Shown piece by piece: positions 43,575 to 50,839 of a stretch of DNA of 51,318 nt. Location: assembly GCA_030613505.1 (NCBI GenBank), contig JAUWLW010000020.1:1-51318 (forward strand). The letters are read 5' to 3'. The notes under the pieces were generated by a model. The model saw nothing but the letters and a program-made list of their open reading frames with translations. It made no database searches and had not been told where the DNA came from. Both the position numbers and the translations under genes were made by a program. The first letter of the stretch is position 1. Every line of letters starts with the position of its first letter. The DNA comes from Candidatus Zixiibacteriota bacterium (GTDB lineage: Bacteria > RBG-13-66-14 > B26-G2 > WVWN01).

Positions 43575-43582
43575 AGGCCAGC

Positions 43583-43611
43583 TTGACTTTGCGCCGAGGC
43601 CGTCTTATATT
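43583..43611 (+). promoter_or_regulatory. Promoter of the PLP lyase gene
   Basis: TTGACT (43583-43588), 17 nt, TATATT (43606-43611), 47 nt before the GTG start. Confidence 0.65.
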
Positions 43612-43658
43612 GGCGCGTACCGGTTCCCACAACGTTCTTTTAAAACAAGGGAGTCTCC

Positions 43659-44834
43659 GTGAAAGAATTAGATTTCCATACGCTGGCCGTGCAGGGCACG
43701 GCGCCCTGCGACGAGAAGACCGGCGCCGTGGCGACGCCAATATATCAGACTTCAACATTTTCGTACTTCACCGCGGATCGGGGTGCGGCTCTCTTCGCGA
43801 AAGAGGAAGAGGGATACATCTATACGCGTCTCTCGAACCCGACGAACGAGAAGCTCGAAAAAAACCTGGCACTTTTAGAAGGGGCGGAGGCCGGCCTGAC
43901 GCTCGCGTCGGGGTTAGCGGCTATAAACGCGCTCGCGCTCTACCACTGCTCCGCGGGCGACCACTTCCTGGTCCAGAAAGAACTCTACGGCGGTACCTAC
44001 GAGCTCTTTACGAAGCACTTTCCCCGGTTGGGGATCGAGATAACTTATTTGACGGAGATGACGGCCGACGCGGTCCGTAGTAACCTCCGCGACAATACGA
44101 AATTGATATTCATGGAGACGCCGTCGAACCCCCTCCTTCATATCGTCGACATCGCCGCGGTCGCCGAGATAGGCGACGGAGCGGGCGTCCCCGTCGCGAT
44201 CGATAACACGTTTGCCTCGCCCTACCTTACGCAGCCGATTAAGCTCGGCGCGACGTACGCGGTCCACTCCGCGACGAAGTACATCGGCGGCCACGGTGAT
44301 GCCATCGGTGGCATGTTGGCGGGGCCGGCGGAGGCGATGGATGCCATTCGCGCGAGCACCTATAAAGACCTCGGCGCCACCACGGCGCCCTTCAACGCTT
44401 TCCTATTCCTGCGCGGCTTAAAGACGTTGCCGCTGCGTATGGACCGCCATTGTGCTAACGCGCAGAAGGTCGCGGAATTCCTGGCGGGTCACGAGAAGGC
44501 GTTGAAGGTCTATTATCCCGGCCTCCCAACTCATCCGGGGCACGAGCTGGCCGAACGCCAGATGCGCCTCTTCGGCGGGATGGTGGGTTTCGAGGTAGCG
44601 GGTTTCGACGACGCCAAAAAACTCCTCGACGGCCTTAAGTTATGCGTTCAGGCCGTGAGCCTGGGCGACGTCATGACGCTGATCGAACACCCGGCGTCGA
44701 CGACGCATCACGGCTACCCCGAAGAGGAGTTGGCCGAAGTCGGCTTGACCGAGGGTTATATCCGGATATCGGTGGGCTTGGAGGACCCGGGCGACTTAAT
44801 AAACGATTTAGCGGCGGGCCTGGATAGGATATAG
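43659..44834 (+). CDS. PLP-dependent methionine gamma-lyase / cystathionine gamma-lyase family enzyme
   Basis: This 391-residue enzyme of the Cys/Met metabolism PLP family has the PLP lysine in HSATKYIGGHGD (~205), the cofactor Asp in VAIDNTFASPYL and the phosphate-binding YTRLSNPTNEKLE and ASGLAAIN. FMETPSNPLLHIVD is also typical. GDVMTLIEHPASTTHHGYPEEE lies in the substrate region. Methionine gamma-lyase (methionine to methanethiol, ammonia and 2-oxobutyrate) is the best fit, but cystathionine lyase or O-acetylhomoserine sulfhydrylase cannot be excluded. The start is GTG with GGGAG upstream. It is monocistronic, with its own promoter and terminator. Confidence 0.88.
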   Translation: MKELDFHTLAVQGTAPCDEKTGAVATPIYQTSTFSYFTADRGAALFAKEEEGYIYTRLSNPTNEKLEKNLALLEGAEAGLTLASGLAAINALALYHCSAGDHFLVQKELYGGTYELFTKHFPRLGIEITYLTEMTADAVRSNLRDNTKLIFMETPSNPLLHIVDIAAVAEIGDGAGVPVAIDNTFASPYLTQPIKLGATYAVHSATKYIGGHGDAIGGMLAGPAEAMDAIRASTYKDLGATTAPFNAFLFLRGLKTLPLRMDRHCANAQKVAEFLAGHEKALKVYYPGLPTHPGHELAERQMRLFGGMVGFEVAGFDDAKKLLDGLKLCVQAVSLGDVMTLIEHPASTTHHGYPEEELAEVGLTEGYIRISVGLEDPGDLINDLAAGLDRI

Positions 44835-44852
44835 ACGTAGTTTATATCGAAG

Positions 44853-44877
44853 ACCGCCCCCGAGGGGCGGTTTTTTA
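44853..44877 (+). terminator. Terminator of the PLP lyase gene
   Basis: ACCGCCCC-CGA-GGGGCGGT followed by TTTTT, 18 nt after the stop. Confidence 0.9.
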
Positions 44878-45066
44878 TTTTGGCTTTTCGCATCCATTTG
44901 GTGCGTCGGGCGCGTCGGCCGGCGGCGCGCAGTCCGAGGGGTTCGAGCCGTAGGGGCAAGCGCTACACGCCCCGGCCGCCCCTCTCTTAACTTGGCGCTT
45001 AATAATAAGGAGTAGGGCGACGCTGCCGATAACGACCGCCGCCAATATAGTTATAGTTTCCCACAT
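44875..45066 (-). CDS. FeoB-associated Cys-rich membrane protein
   Basis: This 63-residue protein has one N-terminal transmembrane helix (TITILAAVVIGSVALLLIIK) followed by a basic turn and a Cys-rich tail (CSACPYGSNPSDCAPP). This is the layout of the small FeoB-associated proteins seen behind feoB in many anaerobes. It starts 13 nt after the feoB stop and is the last gene of the iron cluster. Its role, perhaps in Fe(II) handling or FeoB assembly, is not settled. Confidence 0.85.
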   Translation of the reverse strand: MWETITILAAVVIGSVALLLIIKRQVKRGAAGACSACPYGSNPSDCAPPADAPDAPNGCEKPK

Positions 45067-45079
45067 CTCGTCTTCGCAC

Positions 45080-47104
45080 CTAACCCAGGCCCAAGAGGCG
45101 GCCGCCCTGGTAGACTAGCGTTGCCACCAGCCAACCTAATATAATAGTATAAGCTGCGGCGAACAGCGCCCACCACCACGAGCCGGTTTCGCGGCGAATG
45201 ACCGCTACCGTCGCGACGCACGGTATATAGAGGAGCGTCATTACTAAAAAGGCGTAGGCCGAAAGCGGCGTAAAGGTACCGTGGAGCGCGCTCGCCAAAC
45301 CTTCCTCGCCCGCGCCGTATAGGACGCCCAACGTCGATACCACGGCCTCCTTTGCCATTACACCCGCCACTAGCGCGACGGCCGGTTCCCAGTCGCCGAA
45401 ACCGGCGGGCCGGAACGCCGGCGCGATAACCGCGCCCGCTCTCCCGAGGAGGCTGTCGCGACTCGCGTACGCTATGCCCGGGGGGAGGTTGGCCAAGCCC
45501 CAAAGCAGGACGGAGGCCGCGAGAATGATGCCGCCGGCTCGCGTCACGAATTCGCGGCTTCGCTCCCAGGCGTGCAGCAGCGCGCCGCGAAGCGTCGGTA
45601 CGCGGTACGGCGGAAGCTCCATCACGAAATGAGCCGACTCGCCGGGGAACAATATCTTGCTGAATACCTTCGCCGCGGCTACGGCGAGGACGATTCCCAG
45701 AACGTACAACGACCAAACGACCAAACCCCTGCGGCCCGCGAAGAACGCGCCGACGAAGAGGACGTATATCGGCAGGCGCGCGGAGCACGACATAAGCGGT
45801 ATGACCATGATGGTTATCATACGCTCGCGTCGCGTCTCGAGGGTCCTCGTGGCCATCACCGCCGGCACGTTGCAACCGAAACCGAGTATGAGCGGGATAA
45901 AGCTGCGGCCGTGGAGGCTCAACTTGTGCATGAATCCGTCCAGTATGAACGCTACCCGCGCCATATAGCCCGAATCCTCCAGGACGGCGATGGCCATGAA
46001 GAGGAAGAATATGTTGGGGACGAAGACTAAGACGCTGCCGACGCCGCCCAGTACGCCGTCGACGACGAAACTGATGAGGAGCGGGGGAGCAGTCGCGGCC
46101 CACGAGGTGGCCTGAGCACCGAGCCAACCGAGAGCCGACTCAAGGGCGTTCGCTACGGGCTCAGCGAGTTTGAACGTAAGCTCGAAGAGGGCGAACGCCG
46201 CGGCGAGGAATATCGGGATGCCGAGGAAACGGTCCGTTACGACCTTGTCTATTTTATCGGAAGCGGTGAGCCGTACCGGCGACGGTTCCTGTGGCCGTAC
46301 GGCGTTTCTTGTCAGCCCCGCGATGAAGCCGTAACGGTAGTCGGCTACGGCTACCGCGGCGTCGTCTCCCACGACGCCCTTTAAGTGCTCGGCGACGGCC
46401 TCGGCCTTGCGGACGACCGCGGCACCGTTCGAGGTTTCGTTTACCAGCGCTCGTATCTTTTCGTCGCCCTCGAGGAGTTTAAGCGCGAGCCAACGGCGGC
46501 CCAACCCCGACGGTAGAGTGCCCAGGGCCGCTAACTCCGCGGCAAGTTTTTCGACGTGAGGTTCGATTTCGTGGCCGTAGTTGATGCGCAGCGGGGATAC
46601 CGGTCGGCCGTGGGCGGCGGCTGTGGCGACGGCGGCCTTGAGCTCAGCGATGCCCCGGCCGGTGGTTCCGACGGTGGGGACCACCGGCGCGCCCAAGAGG
46701 TTTGAAATTTCCGTGACGTCGAGGCGGAGGCTCTTCTCGGCCACGTCGTACATATTGAGGGCGACGACGACGTTGGCGCCCATCTCGAGGAGCTGCGTCG
46801 TGAGGTATAGGTTGCGCTCGAGGTTGGAGGCGTCCACCACGTCGACGACGACGTCCGGGCGGCCCGTCATTACGTAGTCGCGGGCGACGACCTCGTCCAG
46901 CGAATACGCGCCCATGGAATACGTCCCAGGGAGGTCGACGACCCGGACCGTCGTCCCGTCGTATTCGTAAAGGCCTTCTTTTATTTCGACGGTTACGCCG
47001 GGCCAGTTGCCGACGTGCTGGCGGCCGCCGGTGAGCTTGTTGAACACCGACGTCTTGCCGACGTTCGGATTGCCCGCTAGCGCTATGGTTATTTCCTTAG
47101 GCAA
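45080..47104 (-). CDS. feoB: Ferrous iron transport protein B
   Basis: This 674-residue protein begins with the FeoB G-domain: G1 GNPNVGKTSVFNKLTG, G2/G3 DLPGTYSMGAYSLDE, and G4 ALNMYDV with Asn/Asp of the N-x-x-D type. The helical GDI-like part reaches about residue 260. Ten or so transmembrane helices follow, with the gate motifs FIPLILGFGCNVPAVMATRT and PYRVPTLRGALLHAWERS and a Cys in VIPLMSCSARLPIYV. It imports Fe(II) in a GTP-dependent manner. The start is TTG. A palindromic iron box lies 13 nt before the start. feoA is upstream and the FeoB-associated gene downstream. Confidence 0.96.
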   Translation of the reverse strand: MPKEITIALAGNPNVGKTSVFNKLTGGRQHVGNWPGVTVEIKEGLYEYDGTTVRVVDLPGTYSMGAYSLDEVVARDYVMTGRPDVVVDVVDASNLERNLYLTTQLLEMGANVVVALNMYDVAEKSLRLDVTEISNLLGAPVVPTVGTTGRGIAELKAAVATAAAHGRPVSPLRINYGHEIEPHVEKLAAELAALGTLPSGLGRRWLALKLLEGDEKIRALVNETSNGAAVVRKAEAVAEHLKGVVGDDAAVAVADYRYGFIAGLTRNAVRPQEPSPVRLTASDKIDKVVTDRFLGIPIFLAAAFALFELTFKLAEPVANALESALGWLGAQATSWAATAPPLLISFVVDGVLGGVGSVLVFVPNIFFLFMAIAVLEDSGYMARVAFILDGFMHKLSLHGRSFIPLILGFGCNVPAVMATRTLETRRERMITIMVIPLMSCSARLPIYVLFVGAFFAGRRGLVVWSLYVLGIVLAVAAAKVFSKILFPGESAHFVMELPPYRVPTLRGALLHAWERSREFVTRAGGIILAASVLLWGLANLPPGIAYASRDSLLGRAGAVIAPAFRPAGFGDWEPAVALVAGVMAKEAVVSTLGVLYGAGEEGLASALHGTFTPLSAYAFLVMTLLYIPCVATVAVIRRETGSWWWALFAAAYTIILGWLVATLVYQGGRLLGLG

Positions 47105-47116
47105 AACAAGACCTGT

Positions 47117-47136
47117 TTGTTAGGTATGCCTAACAA
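47117..47136 (-). promoter_or_regulatory. DtxR-type operator between feoA and feoB
   Basis: TTGTTAGG-TATG-CCTAACAA is a perfect 8-bp inverted repeat with a 4-nt centre. Its TTAGG...CCTAA core matches DtxR/IdeR iron boxes and the box at the dtxR gene. It suggests that feoB has its own iron-controlled promoter besides read-through from feoA. Confidence 0.7.
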
Positions 47137-47149
47137 TAAACTAAAAAAT

Positions 47150-47431
47150 TTAACCCTCGGGGCAAGATTCGTCGGGTTCGCATTCCGGGCATACGGTGTC
47201 GGGAGCGGCCGTCGCCAGGATCTTCGCCGCGACGCCGCGGCCCACGGCGATGCGCGAGTTATTGAAGCAAAGCTTAACGGGGCCGTGTCTGTTGTCGAGT
47301 ACGTATATGTCGGCGCCGGGGACGAGGCCGAGCGACAGGAGGCGCTGCTTCAGGCCCCGGCCGGCGTTGATCCTGACGACGCGGACCGTCGCGCCGCGGT
47401 CGAATTCCAACAACGATTTGACTTCCGACAA
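47150..47431 (-). CDS. feoA: Ferrous iron transport protein A
   Basis: This 93-residue protein has the SH3-like FeoA fold: LLEFDRGATVRVVRINAG, LKQRLLSLGLVPGADIYV, and NNSRIAVGRGVAAKI. The last 20 residues are acidic and Cys-rich (VCPECEPDESCPEG), an extension not needed for the fold and perhaps able to bind metal. FeoA interacts with FeoB and modulates transport. The TTG start is preceded by GGAGG. feoB follows after 45 nt with its own operator. Confidence 0.93.
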   Translation of the reverse strand: MSEVKSLLEFDRGATVRVVRINAGRGLKQRLLSLGLVPGADIYVLDNRHGPVKLCFNNSRIAVGRGVAAKILATAAPDTVCPECEPDESCPEG

Positions 47432-47496
47432 GTTAAAACGCCTCCGTTATTTTGGGACGGGGCCGCGTTGCCGAACCGTATTTAAATATTTAATGC

Positions 47497-47940
47497 CTAA
47501 TCTTTAGGCGTCGGTTTGCGGCGGGTTTTGCGTCGGCTTTTCCCGGCCCGAGTCAACGCCAACGTATAATCGGCGAGTCGTTCGGCCGTTTCGTCGCTTA
47601 AGCCGTGCTCGAGGGCGCAGGCGTCGCGTTCGGCGACGGCGCCGGGGACCCCCAGAACGCTCTCAAGAAACGTTAAAAGCGTATCGTGTCGGTTGCGGAC
47701 CTTGCGAGCTAACCTAAGACCCTTGGCGGTAAGGTTTACGCGGCCGTAGCGCGCGCATTCGACGAACCCTTTTTCGATCAGGCGTTGGACCGCTTGCGTG
47801 ACGGAGGCTTTGGCCACGCCTAAATGCTCCGCGATGGAGGAAACGCGCGCCGGCGGCCCGAGGTCGAATACGGCCTCCAGGTAATCTTCGAGAGACGGAC
47901 TCAACTTTTTACGGGAAGACGCTACGGAATCCGTTGCCAT
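47497..47940 (-). CDS. DtxR/MntR family metal-dependent repressor
   Basis: This 147-residue protein has an N-terminal winged helix (about 14-75; VSSIAEHLGVAKASVTQAVQ, LIEKGFVECARYG) and a dimerisation domain, but no SH3 domain, so it is of MntR length. The metal cluster C108-x2-E111-H112 (ACALEHG) has the Cys of iron-sensing DtxR/IdeR, while the N-terminal SLEDYLEAV has the Asp seen in MntR. His85 is the likely further ligand. The basic tail (RKTRRKPTPKD) is unusual. It should repress the feo genes with Fe(II) as corepressor. It is autoregulated, judging from the operator at its promoter. Confidence 0.9.
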   Translation of the reverse strand: MATDSVASSRKKLSPSLEDYLEAVFDLGPPARVSSIAEHLGVAKASVTQAVQRLIEKGFVECARYGRVNLTAKGLRLARKVRNRHDTLLTFLESVLGVPGAVAERDACALEHGLSDETAERLADYTLALTRAGKSRRKTRRKPTPKD

Positions 47941-47978
47941 TGTTAGGTAAGCCTAACATATTCCTGCGCGGTTGTCAA
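47941..47978 (-). promoter_or_regulatory. dtxR promoter with overlapping operator
   Basis: TTGACA (47973-47978), 17 nt, TAGGCT (47950-47955), with the upstream TGT of an extended -10. The palindrome TGTTAGG-TAAG-CCTAACA (47941-47958) covers the -10 and reaches the base before the ATG (47938-47940). The predicted transcription start is only 3-5 nt before the ATG, so the mRNA would be nearly leaderless. Confidence 0.7.
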
Positions 47979-48072
47979 GGTTTTACGGTTATTTTGACGG
48001 AAGGCGAGCTGCCGAACTGATCGCAAACGTAACCCTTTTCACTAATATCGCGCGGGAGGTGGCAAAAAAGCC

Positions 48073-48101
48073 TTGCCCCGGGCGCGAGTTGGACGTATAC
48101 T
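48073..48101 (+). promoter_or_regulatory. Promoter upstream of the decayed selC copy
   Basis: TTGCCC (48073-48078), 17 nt, TATACT (48096-48101). It is a good promoter about 18 nt before the pseudo-tRNA. Within the 437-bp gene-free interval 47941-48377 I see this promoter, the two relics below and the dtxR promoter, and no intact gene. Confidence 0.55.
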
Positions 48102-48119
48102 AAAAAAGGTCCGAAGAGC

Positions 48120-48190
48120 GGGCGCAGAGCTGCTACTGGTGGGCAGGTCGGACTTCAAATTCGTACGGCGGCACTAAACCTGTCGCCGGT
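48120..48190 (+). pseudogene. Decayed tRNA-Sec (selC) copy lacking T-arm and 3' acceptor strand
   Basis: From AGCTGCTACTGG to GCCGGT, 59 of 63 bases match the intact tRNA-Sec at 50539, including the anticodon TCA and the variable arm. The acceptor strand differs (7 of 10). The copy stops at the end of the variable arm and is joined to a sulfatase 3' end. It cannot fold into a functional tRNA. Confidence 0.85.
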
Positions 48191-48230
48191 ACTCGAGAGA
48201 CAGCTGAGAAAGTTGGGTTACGTAAAATAA
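48180..48230 (+). pseudogene. 3' end of a lost sulfatase-fold gene
   Basis: The frame LERQLRKLGYVK followed by TAA matches the C-terminus of the gene at 48378 (LERRLRALGYVQ), also at DNA level (ACTCGAGAGAC-G-CTGAGA, GTTGGGTTACGT). It begins at the selC relic through the shared sequence CTGYCGCCGGY. Confidence 0.75.
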
Positions 48231-48377
48231 GGAATCTATACCCCGGGGATATAAAGGGCACGGCCGAAATTTAAAATTACTTTGACCTTCACTTCTTCAT
48301 GGAGAAACCTTATATTATTGCAACGTAGGCGGGAGCCTTTGCTTTTTACGCTACCAAACGTTTAATGGTTCGGTGGA

Positions 48378-50387
48378 ATGAGCGCAAAGACGTTAAAGGG
48401 GTACGGTCGCTTTACCGCGCAGGTCTTCGGCGCTGGTTGTTTGGGCGGCGTCCTCGCCGCGGCCGGCGAGTATATCCTCGGCGCGGGGTTAGGTCGGGGG
48501 GCTTTTTGGGGGCCGCCGAGGTTGTTTTTCCAGATTTTGTTTGGCGCCGAAGCGTTATGGGCGGCCGCGGTAAGCGGCCTCGTTTTTGCGGGCGGTTGCT
48601 CGATATATTACTTCTGGGCGATTAGGAGAGGACGAGTCCATTTAGCCTCGCCGCCTTTACTAATCGCCGTAATCGCGTTATTCGGCGCTCCGTTTTTTTA
48701 TTTTTTAGCGACAGTCGATTTTGTACCGTTTTATGGTAAACCGAACGTAGTCATTTCAGCCGTATTCTTGCTTACGGTAACCGTGTGGTTTTGCGCGGCC
48801 TGGGGGATTTACGGGTTGGTAAATAAAATACGGCGCCGGTTGCCGGCCGGGGGACCTTTGCCTGTTAACTTCTTGCGGTTATTAACTCTTGGCTTATTGG
48901 CCCCCTTTATCTTCGTCGAGGCGTGGGCCATCTGGCAGGCGCGTAAGCCGCCGCCGAGGCGGCCCGATATATACCTCGTCGTCATGGACGCGTTTCGCGC
49001 GGACCGGCTTAGTTATTACGGCGCGGAACGCTATTTGGCTCCTACTTTGGAGATCTTCGGCGTGGAGGCCGTGGTTTTTAAGGAAGCTTTTACCGTTTCG
49101 ACGTGGACTAAGCCGGCGGTAGCTTCCATTTTTACCGCTACCTACCCCAGCACCCACGGCGTCAACGCCCGTTTTCTTCCGCTTCCGGACGACGCGGTCA
49201 CGTTGGCCGAAGTCTTGCGCGAAGGAGGCTATAGGACGATATGCGCGTCGGCGAACCCGAACGTAACTCGGCTGGCGCGGATGGCCGACGGTTTTGATAT
49301 AATGGATGACGTAAGCCAAGGGCCGGTATTCAACGGCGCCGGCCCGCCCATCTCGTGTGCGCGCCCTTTTATGGCTTTCCTTTGGATGAGGCCGTTTTTA
49401 GGGTCGCTTTTGAATACGACGAACGACGGCATTAATATTAACGCAAGGCTAAAATTTTGGACCCGTTTCGCTCGGGGGCGGCCCACCTTTTTTTACATCC
49501 ATTATATGGAGCCCCATACGCCGAATCTACCGAACCCCGAGTATCTATACGTGTTTGAGCCGTATCTGGCAAAAGTCGACAAGGAGCGCCGGCTTAAGGT
49601 AGCGGCAGGGCCTTTTTTCTGGTACGAAGTATTGAATGACCCCTCGTTCGTACCGGACTTCAACGCGGACGAGTTGGCTCTAGCCCGGGCGTTGTACGAC
49701 GCCGACATTCGCCGGATGGACGTCGTCATAGAGGACCTGCTGGAGAATATCGTTAATGGTTCCGGGGGCGAATCGGAGGCGATAATAATGATAACGGCCG
49801 ACCACGGCGAAGAGTTTTTAGAACACGGCCGTTGGCTTCACGGCGCCGGCCTTCATCACGAGGTAGCGCGGGTACCGTTTATAGTTAAAGTGCCGGGCTG
49901 CAAGCCCGCCGTCGTCGAAGGACCGGTCAATTTGGTTGACATTGCCCCGACATTGGTCTCGTTCGCGGGCCTCGAAACCCCGCGCGGCTGGGAAGGCTTA
50001 GATTTGGGGCCTTATATTAAGTCCGGTTCCGAGCTGCCGCGGCGGGAGCTAATTTTGGAAGGTATCCACACGATACTCATGCCGTCCGACGAGGAGGGGG
50101 TTGAATCCAGTGTAGAGTTAAACGGTCTAGTGGCGGGAGATTATTATTACCTTAAGGACGAAAACGCCGACGTCGAGTATTTGTACGACCGGGGCCGCGA
50201 CCGATGGCAGAAAGATAACCTCGCGTCCAACGGCGCCTTTGCGGAGGCAGGCGGCGTACTCGTGGAAAGCCGCGACGCGCTGGCTCGCTCGATAAACCGG
50301 GTTGAGGAGAGGGCCTTCACCCAGGGCGAAATTTACCTGCCGCCGGCACTCGAGAGACGGCTGAGAGCGTTGGGTTACGTGCAATAG
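48378..50387 (+). CDS. Membrane-anchored sulfatase-fold protein, Thr nucleophile (paralogue)
   Basis: This 669-residue protein has five transmembrane helices up to about residue 190, then a sulfatase-fold domain. It opens with IYLVVMDAFRADRLSYYG. The nucleophile region VSTWTKPAVASIFTATYP has Thr (T-K-P-A, ~243). The distal metal motif is MITADHGEEFLEHGRWLHG. It ends LRALGYVQ. As with its two paralogues, formylglycine cannot form, so a phosphotransferase or phosphodiesterase role in the periplasm is more likely than sulfatase activity. A relic of a fourth paralogue lies upstream and tRNA-Sec lies 151 nt downstream. The start ATG has only a weak ribosome site (GGTGGA). Confidence 0.85.
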   Translation: MSAKTLKGYGRFTAQVFGAGCLGGVLAAAGEYILGAGLGRGAFWGPPRLFFQILFGAEALWAAAVSGLVFAGGCSIYYFWAIRRGRVHLASPPLLIAVIALFGAPFFYFLATVDFVPFYGKPNVVISAVFLLTVTVWFCAAWGIYGLVNKIRRRLPAGGPLPVNFLRLLTLGLLAPFIFVEAWAIWQARKPPPRRPDIYLVVMDAFRADRLSYYGAERYLAPTLEIFGVEAVVFKEAFTVSTWTKPAVASIFTATYPSTHGVNARFLPLPDDAVTLAEVLREGGYRTICASANPNVTRLARMADGFDIMDDVSQGPVFNGAGPPISCARPFMAFLWMRPFLGSLLNTTNDGININARLKFWTRFARGRPTFFYIHYMEPHTPNLPNPEYLYVFEPYLAKVDKERRLKVAAGPFFWYEVLNDPSFVPDFNADELALARALYDADIRRMDVVIEDLLENIVNGSGGESEAIIMITADHGEEFLEHGRWLHGAGLHHEVARVPFIVKVPGCKPAVVEGPVNLVDIAPTLVSFAGLETPRGWEGLDLGPYIKSGSELPRRELILEGIHTILMPSDEEGVESSVELNGLVAGDYYYLKDENADVEYLYDRGRDRWQKDNLASNGAFAEAGGVLVESRDALARSINRVEERAFTQGEIYLPPALERRLRALGYVQ

Positions 50388-50538
50388 GGGGACGGCGTCG
50401 GCGGGTAATTCTTAAAGTACGGCCGTAACCCATCTGAGCAATAGCCATTTAAAAGAAGCGATTCAGAAATTGGCGCATAAACGGCACAGTGACGAATCCG
50501 AAGACTATGACGGTAACGGAACTTCCTGAAAATATTAC

Positions 50539-50636
50539 GGGGGCGGAGCTGCTACTGGTGGGCAGGCCGGACTTCAAATCCGTGCGGCGGCACTAACCCT
50601 GTCGCCGGTGGGTTCGATTCCCACCCGCTCCCCCCA
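50539..50636 (+). tRNA. selC: tRNA-Sec (anticodon TCA)
   Basis: This ~98-nt RNA has the marks of bacterial tRNA-Sec: an 8-bp acceptor stem (GGGGGCGG with CCGCTCCC, one G-U), a 5-bp T-stem (GTGGG-TTCGATT-CCCAC), so an 8+5 design, a long variable arm (GGCGGCA/TGTCGCC), and anticodon loop CTTCAAA. The discriminator would be C, which is unusual, with CCA possibly encoded. An 8-bp hairpin without a T-run follows (50644-50664). No good promoter is seen directly upstream, so it may be expressed from the sulfatase-fold gene's transcript. No selA, selB or selD is in the window. Confidence 0.93.
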
Positions 50637-50750
50637 AAATTACCGCCCGGCCGAGCGCCGGGCGTAAAAATAACTGTGGTGCGTCGGTACCATGCGGCGA
50701 GTGCCACGGGTGTTGGAGGGTTTGGACCGTAACGGCTGGGCTGGGAGCCC

Positions 50751-50779
50751 TTGACCTACGGGGCCTTATGCCTTATATT
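50751..50779 (+). promoter_or_regulatory. Promoter of the MscS-like gene
   Basis: TTGACC (50751-50756), 17 nt, TATATT (50774-50779), 60 nt before the ATG. Confidence 0.65.
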
Positions 50780-50839
50780 TAACCGACGTTAACGATGAGG
50801 TTGCCGGAGCCTCAACATGATTACGGCGGTGAAGCGTTT

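Noticed and set aside
48120-50636. selC repeat pair as attachment sites of an integrated element
   Set aside because: Integrase sites normally duplicate the tRNA 3' end, but here the 5' part is duplicated and the 3' part is missing. No integrase or phage gene lies between; tandem duplication with deletion fits better.
50640-50750. G-rich region after tRNA-Sec as a riboswitch or small RNA
   Set aside because: Beyond one 8-bp hairpin and the promoter of the MscS-like gene I could not find a conserved RNA motif; there is nothing specific to support it.
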